Origin: Gemmataceae bacterium
Lineage (GTDB): Bacteria; Planctomycetota; Planctomycetia; Gemmatales; Gemmataceae
Assembly (NCBI GenBank): GCA_009692005.1
Contig: SHZZ01000004.1
Location: forward strand, 78,873-142,872
Reading direction: 5' to 3'
DNA length: 64,000 nucleotides
In this document: piece by piece, positions 45,269 to 53,786 of the stretch
How the letters are laid out: each line of letters begins with the position of its first letter
How positions within the stretch are numbered: position 1 is the first letter of the stretch
The notes under the pieces: model-generated
Told to the model about the DNA's origin: nothing
Seen by the model: only the letters and a program-made list of their open reading frames with translations
Database searches by the model: none
Translations under genes and position numbers: made by a program

Positions 45269-46492
45269 ATGCATGAATTCAAGGATGGCCAAGCATTCAT
45301 GGAGAATTTCCTCCTGGAACCCCAGGGGCGGGGGGATTTGAGCGGCTTGCGCTTCGCGGTCAAAGACTTGATCGATATCGCGGGAAAAATCACCGGGTGC
45401 GGCAACCCCACCTGGAGAAACACCCATGGGCCAGCTAGCGCAAACGCCACTTGCGTGGATCAGTTACTGCAAGCCGGCGCCACTTGCCTTGGCAAAACCA
45501 TCTCCGATGAATTGGCCTTCAGCATCATTGGCGCCAACCATTTTTATGGCACGCCTTTGAACCCCAAGGCCCCGGACCGGGTGCCGGGCGGGTCCTCCAG
45601 CGGCTCGGCTTCCGCCGTGGCGCGAGGGATCGTGGATTTTTCTCTCGGCACCGACACCGGCGGGTCGGTGCGGGTGCCCGCGTCCAATTGCGGAATCTGG
45701 GGATTGCGGCCAACTCATGGCGCCATTTCCCTCGATGGGGTCATGCCCTTTGCCCCTTCCTTTGACACTGTGGGGATTTTTGCCGCCGACTGCAAGGTTT
45801 TAACCCTGGTTGCCAAGGCCTTGCTTCCAAAGGAAAAACTAGGGCCTGATCGGCCAGGCGCAATTCATTTCCTTGAGGATGCCTTTGAACTTGCCGACCC
45901 CGAGGTGCGCTCCGCCCTTACTTTATTCAAAAAGAGGATCGGGAATCATTTCCCAGGCCGGACTCAAAGTTCCACCCTGGAGAGCCTGGGCTTGAATCTC
46001 GGCAAGGGCTTTTTCGACTGGCATGAAACTTACCGGATTAACCAGTGGGTGGAAGTAGAGAAATCCCTTGGCGGCTGGATTGACCAATGCCATCCAGTAT
46101 TTGGCCCCGCCTTGACCAAAACTTTTGAACAAGTACGGACGATGGACAAAAACCTGATTCCCCCGGCCTTGGATAATCGGGAACTGTTGTGCCAAAGAAT
46201 TCAATTAGCCCTTGGGGGGGCTGATTTCTTGTGCATCCCGACGGCGCCTTCGGTGGCGCCAGAAAAAAATAATATCCCTGTAAGGGATCACAACCAGTTG
46301 GGTTACTACACCAAAGCGCTGTCCCTGACAGCCTTGGCTGGGATTGGGCGCTTGCCCCAAATATCTCTCCCTGTGGCCCAGGCCGAGGGTTGCCCGATAG
46401 GTTTGTCTTTCATCGGCCCTCCGTTTAGTGAACGCCAATTGCTGGAATTCGCCGGGCTTCTTTCAGAGGCCTTTTGCGTTACTCTTCATTGA
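45269..46492 (+). CDS. AMI1-like amidase (amidase signature family)
   Basis: Protein of 407 residues with the full amidase-signature triad: Lys32 in FAVKDLIDIAG, cis-Ser109 in GGSSSGSASA and nucleophile Ser133 in TDTGGSVRVPAS. The stretch DRVPGGSSSGSA and the block SFDTVGIFAADC resemble plant AMI1 (indole-3-acetamide hydrolase) and its bacterial relatives more than GatA; it also lacks GatA's extra C-terminal length. It hydrolyses a small amide to a carboxylate and ammonia; the substrate is unknown. Only six bases separate it from the PDZ gene, and the next gene starts ten bases after its stop. Confidence 0.8.
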   Translation: MHEFKDGQAFMENFLLEPQGRGDLSGLRFAVKDLIDIAGKITGCGNPTWRNTHGPASANATCVDQLLQAGATCLGKTISDELAFSIIGANHFYGTPLNPKAPDRVPGGSSSGSASAVARGIVDFSLGTDTGGSVRVPASNCGIWGLRPTHGAISLDGVMPFAPSFDTVGIFAADCKVLTLVAKALLPKEKLGPDRPGAIHFLEDAFELADPEVRSALTLFKKRIGNHFPGRTQSSTLESLGLNLGKGFFDWHETYRINQWVEVEKSLGGWIDQCHPVFGPALTKTFEQVRTMDKNLIPPALDNRELLCQRIQLALGGADFLCIPTAPSVAPEKNNIPVRDHNQLGYYTKALSLTALAGIGRLPQISLPVAQAEGCPIGLSFIGPPFSERQLLEFAGLLSEAFCVTLH

Positions 46493-46502
46493 AAGGGGCC
46501 TC

Positions 46503-47717
46503 ATGAACGCCGTTCTTTGGCTGAGTTTGACTTTTACCGCCGCTGGGCTGAATGCTGATCCTTCCCGCGTGGAGAAATTCCTGCACACCGGGGATTTTCA
46601 AGGAGGCGAGAAAGCTTTACTCAAAGAGTTGAAAACGCAACCGAAGGATTCGCAACTCCGCTTTGAACTGGGCGCCTTGCAGTTCATTCATGCGGTTGAG
46701 GGGCTGGGCCAGGGGTTATACCGCCATGGACTGCGCCCCAATGGTGGCTTTGGCAACGAAATCCCCTTCATGCGGCTGCCTGTGCCTGAAAACCCAGACC
46801 CACAGGAAATCAGTTATGAACAATTCCGGGCTCTTTTTTCCAGTTTTTCGAAAAGGATCTCCGAGGCAGAAAAAAATCTCTCTCTGGTGATGGACGAAAG
46901 TGTCCGCCTGCCTTTGCGCATGGGGTTGATAAAGCTCGATATGACGGGCAATGGCAATCCGGAGACCAATTTCAAGGCCATAGTCAACCGCTACATCGGC
47001 GGCAACCAGGGCTTGCCCGGCGCCCTGGGTGATATGCCTGTCACTTTTGACCGCGGCGATGCACTCTGGCTGCAGGGATATTGCAATCTCCTCCAGGCTT
47101 TGACCTCGTTTATTCTCGCTCATGATTTTCAGGAATCGTTTGAAGTGGGCGCCACCCTGGTCTTTCCCAAGGTAAAAACTCCACACGGTTTTCTCAACGC
47201 CATCCCCAGGAGGAGAACCAATTGGTTTCCCGATGACATCGTTGATGTCATCGCTTTTGTGCATTCCTGGCGGTTTCCCCTGAAACATCCCGACAAAATG
47301 AAAGAATCTTTGGCCCACCTGGAAAAAGTTATCGCTCTTAGCAGGGAAACCTGGAAATCGATCCTGGCCGAGACTGATGACGACAACGAATGGCTGCCCA
47401 ACCCCAAGCAGAAAGGAGTGCTCGGCATTCCCGTTGGGAATGCAATGATCATCGGCTGGATTGGTTTCCTCGATGACGCCGAGAAAATCCTTCAGGGAAA
47501 ACTCTTGCTCCCCTACTGGCGGGAGGGGGAAACCCGAGGCGTGAACCTGAATAAAGTCTTCACCGAACCGCGAAATTTTGATGTTATCTATTGGATTCAG
47601 GGAACAGCAGCCACCCCCTATTTGGAAAAGGGGCCAACCACTTCCGCACCACGCTGGCAGATGTTGCAACGGCTTTTCCGCGGAGAATTTATCGGCTTCG
47701 CGTTCTGGTTTAATTAA
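46503..47717 (+). CDS. Secreted hypothetical protein, TPR-like N-terminus
   Basis: About 404 residues with a signal peptide (MNAVLWLSLTFTAAGLNA). Residues 20-70 look like a helix-turn-helix TPR-type unit (RVEKFLHTGDFQGGEKALLKEL is split over two helices). The rest is alpha/beta, with Trp-rich segments such as GDALWLQGYCNLLQALTSF and WLPNPKQKGVLGIPVGNAM. I do not recognise the family. An AAGGGG lies just before the ATG at 46503; the frame is open 75 bases further upstream. It is the last gene of the four-gene run that starts with the lipase. Confidence 0.65.
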   Translation: MNAVLWLSLTFTAAGLNADPSRVEKFLHTGDFQGGEKALLKELKTQPKDSQLRFELGALQFIHAVEGLGQGLYRHGLRPNGGFGNEIPFMRLPVPENPDPQEISYEQFRALFSSFSKRISEAEKNLSLVMDESVRLPLRMGLIKLDMTGNGNPETNFKAIVNRYIGGNQGLPGALGDMPVTFDRGDALWLQGYCNLLQALTSFILAHDFQESFEVGATLVFPKVKTPHGFLNAIPRRRTNWFPDDIVDVIAFVHSWRFPLKHPDKMKESLAHLEKVIALSRETWKSILAETDDDNEWLPNPKQKGVLGIPVGNAMIIGWIGFLDDAEKILQGKLLLPYWREGETRGVNLNKVFTEPRNFDVIYWIQGTAATPYLEKGPTTSAPRWQMLQRLFRGEFIGFAFWFN

Positions 47718-47744
47718 TCCAATCCCTGCTCCCCGATGGGCGCG

Positions 47745-47785
47745 AGCAGCCGGTGTCATCTGGCTGCTACTTTGAACCTTTTTTT
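47745..47785 (+). terminator. Probable intrinsic terminator of the lipase-amidase run
   Basis: A 9-bp stem with one wobble pair (AGCAGCCGG, loop TGTCAT, CTGGCTGCT; 47745-47768) is followed after ten bases by seven T (47779-47785), in the gap between convergent genes. The distance between stem and T run makes it weaker than a classical terminator. Confidence 0.5.
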
Positions 47786-47794
47786 ATTCTGACC

Positions 47795-49204
47795 CTAAAC
47801 CAGGATCTCACGCACCACCTCGCCTTCCACATCGGTCAGGCGAAAATCCCGTCCGCCGTATTGAAAGGTCAATTTCTTGTGGTTGAGGCCTAAAAGGTGC
47901 AAGAGAGTGGCGTGCAGGTCATGGAAATGCACCCGTTTTTCCACCGAGAAGTAGCCATAGTCGTCGGTGGCGCCATGCTTGAACCCTGGCTTGACCCCGC
48001 CACCTGCCAGCCAGATGGTGAACCCGTGGGGATTGTGATCGCGTCCATCATTGCCCTGGGCCACGGGAGTGCGGCCAAACTCGCCCGAGAAAACAACCAG
48101 CGTATCTTCCAGCAACCCCAGGCGTTTCAAGTCAGCAATTAGCCCGGCGATGGGCTTGTCTACCTCGCGAGCGTTTTTCTCGTGATCTGCTTTCAAATTG
48201 CCATGCTGGTCCCACTTGTAACTGTGCGTGACCTGGACAAAGCGCACGCCCCGCTCTGCAAAGCGCCGGGCCATCAGGCACATTCTGCCGAAATTGGCGG
48301 TGCGCGGATCATCCAACCCGTAAAGATCAAGGGTGGCCTTGGATTCCTTGCTAATGTCTTGAAGATCGGGCGCGACGGTTTGCATGCGGAAGGCCAGTTC
48401 CATCGCCTCGATGCGGCCCTCGAGCGCCGCGTCGCCTCCGGCCTGGGCCAAATGCGCCCGGTTCATCTTTTCCAGCAAGTCAAGTTCCTGGCGCTGAAAT
48501 TTCCCTGGTTGAAATGGCTGGATAAAGGGGATTTTGGCCTGGTCCGAGGCCACGCTGGAAGTGCCAACCGGCGTGCCCTGGTGAATGGCCGGGAGAAAGG
48601 CGGAACTCCAATTGTTGACCCCGCCATGAGTGAGAGTCGGACAGATGGTAATGAACCCAGGCAGGTCGCGATTTTCCGAACCCAGCCCGTAAGTGATCCA
48701 GGATCCCATGCTCGGGCGGATAAAGGTGTCGCTGCCCGTGTGCAATTCCAGGAGAGCGCCCCCATGGCGGGAGTTGGACCCATGCATGGAATGGATAAAG
48801 CAGAGTTCGTCGGCGCGCTGGCCGAGGTGAGGGAACAACTCGCTGACCCAAGCGCCGCTTTTGCCATATTGCTTGAATTTGAACGGGGAAGCCAGAAGGT
48901 TGCCGGTTTCCGAGGAAACCACGCGCGGTTTGGAGAACGGCAGCGGCTTGCCATGATCCCTTTGCAAAAGCGGCTTGTAATCGAAGGTGTCCACCTGCGA
49001 GGGGCCGCCATGCATAAAGAGGAAAATCACGCGCTTGGCCTTGGGCATGAAATGCGGAGCCTGTGCGTTAAGGCCCGAGGCGGCGGGCGCCTGATTGGGA
49101 TTGGCCAGAAGCCCGGCCAGGGCTGTGGCGCCAAACCCAATTGAGCTGGTTGCCAGCATCCTTCGCCGACTCATCGTTCCTTCGCCAATCCAATGGTTGC
49201 TCAT
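47795..49204 (-). CDS. DUF1501 Tat-exported protein
   Basis: Protein of 469 residues with a Tat-like signal (SRRRMLATSSIGFGATALAG) and the DUF1501 core: IFLFMHGGPSQVDTFDYKP, RFVQVTHSYKWDQHG, VVFSGEFGRTPVAQG, DHNPHGFTIWLAGGG and the C-terminal DLHATLLHLLGLNHKKLT. The fold is related to sulfatases; the activity is unknown. It starts two bases after the DUF1549/DUF1553 gene, with its GGAG ribosome site inside the end of that gene, so the two are translated from one message. The pair is the standard planctomycete unit. Confidence 0.88.
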   Translation of the reverse strand: MSNHWIGEGTMSRRRMLATSSIGFGATALAGLLANPNQAPAASGLNAQAPHFMPKAKRVIFLFMHGGPSQVDTFDYKPLLQRDHGKPLPFSKPRVVSSETGNLLASPFKFKQYGKSGAWVSELFPHLGQRADELCFIHSMHGSNSRHGGALLELHTGSDTFIRPSMGSWITYGLGSENRDLPGFITICPTLTHGGVNNWSSAFLPAIHQGTPVGTSSVASDQAKIPFIQPFQPGKFQRQELDLLEKMNRAHLAQAGGDAALEGRIEAMELAFRMQTVAPDLQDISKESKATLDLYGLDDPRTANFGRMCLMARRFAERGVRFVQVTHSYKWDQHGNLKADHEKNAREVDKPIAGLIADLKRLGLLEDTLVVFSGEFGRTPVAQGNDGRDHNPHGFTIWLAGGGVKPGFKHGATDDYGYFSVEKRVHFHDLHATLLHLLGLNHKKLTFQYGGRDFRLTDVEGEVVREILV

Positions 49205-49206
49205 CT

Positions 49207-52200
49207 CTACTCCAAAAAAAGAAACTCATTGGAACTCAGCAAAACCCGGATGAATCCCTGTAGGGCAAGTTGTTCCGCTTCCAAGGACGGCTTGCCTTCC
49301 TTTTGCCAATCCCGTGCCAGCAACTGCAGAAAATCCACAGCACCAGTGATTTCCGTATTGGCCGCGGGTCGGCACCAAACGATTTTCATGGCTTGGGAAA
49401 CTTGCCTGCTCTTGTCCGCTGGGCTTTGCTGGTGCAGGGCGCGCGCCAAAGCCGCCGGGCCCGATGCCATGATTTTTCCATTCAGGGAAAACAAAGCCTG
49501 CTGAGCCACCGTGGTTTGCGCCCGTTCCCCACTGGTCATGCTCGGATCGGGAAAATCAAACGATTGAAACAGGTCGAAAAGCATGCTCCGAATCAGCGGC
49601 AGGTACACCGACCTGCGAGGGGAATCGTAGTCGTCGTATTTTCCATTGGGGTATCCCGGGACATAGCCCCGGTTTTTCCCCTTCATGATGCTTCCCCTCA
49701 TGCTGGGATCGAGCATGACGGAGTGGGAAAGGATGGCATCACGGATTTCCTCGGCATCAAGGCGCCGACGCGGGAAGGTCCAAAAGAGACGGTTGTCCGG
49801 ATCCTCGAAGGCGGCACGGGAATTGTCCGCGCAAGCCATGCCATAAGTATTCGAGAGAAGAATTTCCCGATGCATGCTTTTGAAGGATCCCCCGTGGAAG
49901 GTAAAGCGCCCGGCCAGCCAATCGAGGAGTTCCGGGTGGGAAGGAGAATCACCCAAGGTGCCAAAATTATCCGGCGTGCGCACCAGACCCTTGCCAAAAT
50001 GCCAATGCCATATCCTGTTGGCTACCACCCTTCGGGCCAAGGAGTTTTCCTCCGAGGCAAGCCACTGGGCCAATTGCAACCTGCCGCTTTGATTTACCGG
50101 GGCGGCCATCTTGGTTCGTTGATGAAAAACCGCGGGCACTCCCCGAGAGACCTCTTCACCCAAGGTCAGGTGGTTGCCCCGCAAGTGAATGCGCAATGTG
50201 GTTAAGTCCCCTTCGTTGGCCATCATGGCCTCTGGCAAAACTGGAAGGTTCTTTTCCTTTTCCGTAATCTTGTTTTGCAACGAATCCAATTCCTCGCGCA
50301 ACGGCTTGGCAAAAACTTGGAACTGATTGTCAGCAATGGCGAAGGCGCCTTTTGGGTTGGCTGCGAATTTTTCCGGATCCCCCGGCGGCTGCCGTTTCAA
50401 AAATTGGCTCCATTGCCCGAGAAAGTGCGGGTGCAAACCCTGTTCCTGGGCAAATTGCTCCTGGGTTTTCTCTTCGCCTTTTTCCGGCGGGACCAGGGCG
50501 AATTTATCCAGGTGGGGAAATGGCCCTTGTCGAAAGAATTCAATCTGGTTCTTACCTTCCTTCAAGGAAACCAGGCACTGGCGGTCCCATTTCTGCTGTT
50601 GAGGATGCCAGCCGCCAGTGACGAGCCCCGCCCCGGTTTTTATCACCTTTCCGTTTACACGGATTTCAATGGGGCGCGATTCCTGGGCAGCATAGCGAAT
50701 GTGCAATTGCACTGCCACCGCCTGTGACTGCTGGAATTCATAAACCGCCCGGTTAGGCAGCTCTCCGGCGTTATAAATTACGCCGATTTTTTCCCCATAC
50801 CCCGTGGTGGACCGAAGCGCGTTTCCCTGGGTGTACGCTTCAGCTTCAATGACCCGCGCCCCGGGGGGCAGGTTCTTTACATCCTCCAAGGAGACCTGCG
50901 CCGCCTCCAGCAGGTTCCATTCCTTGGCCGCTTTCACATACCGCTCGATCTTCTTTTTTTCCTGCTCCACCAGGGCTTCTTTGGCCTGGCGGAATTTCTC
51001 GGTCTGGTCCTTCTTCAACTTTGTCATTTCACCTTGCAGCGATTCGAAATGCTGAACTTCTTCTGCCTGCCCAACCGGTTTTTCCACCCAGCGAGCCACT
51101 ACCCGGTAATTTTCCATCACCTTGGTGCTTTTAAAAATCCCCGCCAGAGAATAGTAGTCCCCCATGGTGATCGGATCATATTTGTGGTCATGGCAGCGGG
51201 CGCAACCCAGCGACATGCCAAGAAACACTTTCCCCAAGGTGTCGATTTGCTCGTCGATGATGTCCATCTGCATTTTCACTGGGTCGTCCTCGGCGAGCAT
51301 TTTCGGCCCCAGGGATAAAAACCCCGTGGCGATTGCCCCCTGGTGCATTGGACTTTTCAAAAGATCCCCGGCCAATTGCTCCTGAATGAACTGCCCATAG
51401 GGCCGATCCTGGTTCATGGCTTCAATTACATAATCGCGATAGCGCCAGGCATTGCCTTGCACAAGGTTTTCGTCCATGCCGTTGGAGTCGGAATAACGGG
51501 CCAGGTCGAGCCAGTGTCGGCCCCATTTTTCACCGTAATGGGGAGAGGCCAGCAACCTATCGACCACCTTTTCCCTGGCATAAGGCGTCGTATCAGTCAG
51601 GAACTCATCAAATTCCCCCGGGGTGGGAGGCAAGCCGGTCAGATTGAAAGTCACCCGGCGCAGCCAGGCGTTCTTGCTTGCTGGCTTCGGTGGAGCGAAA
51701 CCTTTCTCGTTGAGTTTTTCCAGGATGAACAGGTCAATCGGGTGGCTGGCCCATGCGCGGTTGTTTACAAGAATTGGCAGCGGGGATTTTGCCAGCGGCA
51801 GGAAGGCCCAATGGTTGCCCGGGTTGGCCGGCGCCTTGGCTTTTTCCTTGGTCCAAGGCAGACCAAGGGCAACCCATTGCTGCAGCCTGGCCAAATCGAC
51901 CGGGGCCAGTTTTTCTTTGGGCGGCATGGACAATTTACCCTGGTGGCTGACCACTTTAAGGAGCAGACTCTCCAGGGGAGTTTTTTCCAAGGCCGCAGGG
52001 CCCCGCTTGCCACCTTTCATGACCGCCTCGCGGGTATGCAACCGCAGGCCGCTTTCCGCCTTGCTTTCCCCATGGCATTTCCAGCACTTGTCCGCCAGCA
52101 ACGGCCGGATTTCCTTTTCAAAAAAGGCCAGGCCGCTATTCGTAGGTTCGTTGGCAAAAAGGACTGATGAATTTCCAGCCCGGAGCAAAAACACCAGGAA

Positions 52201-52242
52201 TATCAGCATCAGTATCAAGGAAAACCGAAAGGAGGGAATCAA
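49207..52242 (-). CDS. PSCyt1/DUF1549/DUF1553 (PSD1) cytochrome c protein
   Basis: Protein of about 1011 residues. Signal peptide (about 1-30), a planctomycete cytochrome c domain with CWKCH at 53-57, DUF1549 (about 150-360; WLRRVTFNLTGLPPTP, YGEKWGRHWLDLARYSDSNG, and CARCHDHKYDPI), a carbohydrate-binding-like insert (about 480-620), then DUF1553 (about 720-1000; ANRIWHWHFGKGLVRTPDNF, RRRLDAEEIRDAIL). The frame starts with a TTG; an ATG 33 bases inside is an alternative. It probably handles electrons or substrates outside the cytoplasm together with DUF1501; no activity is known for the family. Confidence 0.88.
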   Translation of the reverse strand: MIPSFRFSLILMLIFLVFLLRAGNSSVLFANEPTNSGLAFFEKEIRPLLADKCWKCHGESKAESGLRLHTREAVMKGGKRGPAALEKTPLESLLLKVVSHQGKLSMPPKEKLAPVDLARLQQWVALGLPWTKEKAKAPANPGNHWAFLPLAKSPLPILVNNRAWASHPIDLFILEKLNEKGFAPPKPASKNAWLRRVTFNLTGLPPTPGEFDEFLTDTTPYAREKVVDRLLASPHYGEKWGRHWLDLARYSDSNGMDENLVQGNAWRYRDYVIEAMNQDRPYGQFIQEQLAGDLLKSPMHQGAIATGFLSLGPKMLAEDDPVKMQMDIIDEQIDTLGKVFLGMSLGCARCHDHKYDPITMGDYYSLAGIFKSTKVMENYRVVARWVEKPVGQAEEVQHFESLQGEMTKLKKDQTEKFRQAKEALVEQEKKKIERYVKAAKEWNLLEAAQVSLEDVKNLPPGARVIEAEAYTQGNALRSTTGYGEKIGVIYNAGELPNRAVYEFQQSQAVAVQLHIRYAAQESRPIEIRVNGKVIKTGAGLVTGGWHPQQQKWDRQCLVSLKEGKNQIEFFRQGPFPHLDKFALVPPEKGEEKTQEQFAQEQGLHPHFLGQWSQFLKRQPPGDPEKFAANPKGAFAIADNQFQVFAKPLREELDSLQNKITEKEKNLPVLPEAMMANEGDLTTLRIHLRGNHLTLGEEVSRGVPAVFHQRTKMAAPVNQSGRLQLAQWLASEENSLARRVVANRIWHWHFGKGLVRTPDNFGTLGDSPSHPELLDWLAGRFTFHGGSFKSMHREILLSNTYGMACADNSRAAFEDPDNRLFWTFPRRRLDAEEIRDAILSHSVMLDPSMRGSIMKGKNRGYVPGYPNGKYDDYDSPRRSVYLPLIRSMLFDLFQSFDFPDPSMTSGERAQTTVAQQALFSLNGKIMASGPAALARALHQQSPADKSRQVSQAMKIVWCRPAANTEITGAVDFLQLLARDWQKEGKPSLEAEQLALQGFIRVLLSSNEFLFLE

Positions 52243-52298
52243 CGGCCACCATGGGAGTGCAGGTATGAATGCCTTGGCCCTAAAAGGGTAGGAGTTCC

Positions 52299-52327
52299 AG
52301 TTTACCCGGCTGGGCCGTTTTAATCAA
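52299..52327 (-). promoter_or_regulatory. Promoter for the first PSD1-DUF1501 pair
   Basis: On the minus strand TTGATT (52327-52322) and TAAACT (52304-52299) are 17 bp apart, about 55 bp before the PSD1 start. The 231-bp gap holds no other feature I can support. Confidence 0.4.
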
Positions 52328-52473
52328 GGGGCCAAAGGAAAAGCAGTTCAAACCTGAGCAAGGGGCCATGGGCTTTTGTTTTTGGCATCCGTTCCCGGAA
52401 TGTAACTGGAATTCAAAATATCCAGAAGTCAGGGGACTCAAAGTAAAGGAATGCCTTTCCCGCTTGACACTCC

Positions 52474-53784
52474 TTAAATTTCCAGCAGTTTTTGGCTGGA
52501 ATCGCCAAAGGTCTTCATGGGCAGATCCGCTTTTTCCAAAAGGGAAAGAAACAAGCTGCACATTTTCCGGTTGGGTTTGCCCAGGTAATCGAGAATGCGG
52601 CCGGTTTGGATTTTTCCGCCGGCGCTGCCGAGAAGCACCACAGGCAACTGGGTCGCGTCATGTTGGCCCGACATCATGCTCGAACAGTACATGATCATGG
52701 AATTATCCAACAGCGTCCGCTCTCCTTCACGGATGGAATCTAGCCGACGGGCCAGGTATCCCAATTGCTCCAAAAAGAACTGATTGACTTTCAACCAATC
52801 TGCATTATCCGTATGCGACAGCAAGTGGTGAATCATGTAGTCCACCCCGAGGCGCGGGAAGCGCAGGGAGGAATGATCGTTGTTTAATTTCAAGGTGCAA
52901 ACGCGAGTCGAATCGGTTTGAAAGGCCAGGACCATAATGTCGCACATGAGCCGCATATGGTCGTCGATGTTTTGCGGAATCCCATCCGCGGGTCGCGGGC
53001 GGTCCGGTTTTTCCAAAGTGGGCTTCCAACCCTCTAGCCTTTGCTCCTTGCCAGCACGAGAAATGCGAGTTTCCACTTCCCTGACCGACTCCAGGTATTC
53101 CTCCAGCCGCCGGGTATCGCTGGCGCTGAGCTGGTTTTTCAACGAAGCAGCATCCTGAAGTATGGCATCGAGAACGCTCTTGTCCCCCTTGGCGCCGGCA
53201 TCCTTGAACAAGCTGTCGAAGGCCAGTGCGGGGTAAAGTTCCAAGGGCGCCGGAGTGGTCGGCGATGTCCAGGAAATGTGCGAACTATAAAGCATCGAGT
53301 AATCCTTGTGCACCGCCGCCATGGACGGCTCGCACGCCAGCACCAAGCTGGGAATCTTGACCTGGCTGGCCGTGGCCTTGGCTATGACCTGATCGATGCT
53401 GGTGCCGGAGTGGATTTTTCCGCCTGAAGCCAGCGGGGCGCCCGACAGCAAATTCCCGGTTTGGGAACTGTGAATGTTTCCCTTGAGCGCCTCGGAGTTG
53501 AAAAGCCCGCGGATGAAATTCATCTTGGGCTTGAAATCATTGAGGGGGTGCAGGACTTTGCCCAGTTCGGCGATTTTCCCTTCGCCCTTGGCCCACCACT
53601 CCTTGCCGTGAAACCCGTTGCCGGAGAACAAGCAGGCGAAGCGCACGGGGGGCTGCGATTGTTTCAGCCCTTTTTCCCCGGCCCAGGCCGGAAGCGATTC
53701 CAGCCACGGCAGGGCCATGGTGACACCGAGCCCGCGCAGCAAAGCGCGCCTGGAAAAAGTCCGCTCAGTTCGCATTCTGGTCAT
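52474..53784 (-). CDS. DUF1552 Tat-exported protein
   Basis: Protein of 436 residues with a Tat signal (FSRRALLRGLGVTMALPWLE) followed by the DUF1552 core: VRFACLFSGNGFHGKEWWAKG, NFIRGLFN, SIDQVIAKA, ISWTSPTTPAPLELYPALAF, REVETRISRA and a C-terminal LDNSMIMYCSSMMSGQHDA. The family is distantly like DUF1501 and nearly always pairs with DUF1592-type cytochrome proteins. That is so here: it begins two bases after the DUF1592 gene. Activity unknown; it acts outside the cytoplasm. It is the last gene of a five-gene operon. Confidence 0.88.
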   Translation of the reverse strand: MTRMRTERTFSRRALLRGLGVTMALPWLESLPAWAGEKGLKQSQPPVRFACLFSGNGFHGKEWWAKGEGKIAELGKVLHPLNDFKPKMNFIRGLFNSEALKGNIHSSQTGNLLSGAPLASGGKIHSGTSIDQVIAKATASQVKIPSLVLACEPSMAAVHKDYSMLYSSHISWTSPTTPAPLELYPALAFDSLFKDAGAKGDKSVLDAILQDAASLKNQLSASDTRRLEEYLESVREVETRISRAGKEQRLEGWKPTLEKPDRPRPADGIPQNIDDHMRLMCDIMVLAFQTDSTRVCTLKLNNDHSSLRFPRLGVDYMIHHLLSHTDNADWLKVNQFFLEQLGYLARRLDSIREGERTLLDNSMIMYCSSMMSGQHDATQLPVVLLGSAGGKIQTGRILDYLGKPNRKMCSLFLSLLEKADLPMKTFGDSSQKLLEI

Positions 53785-53786
53785 GG

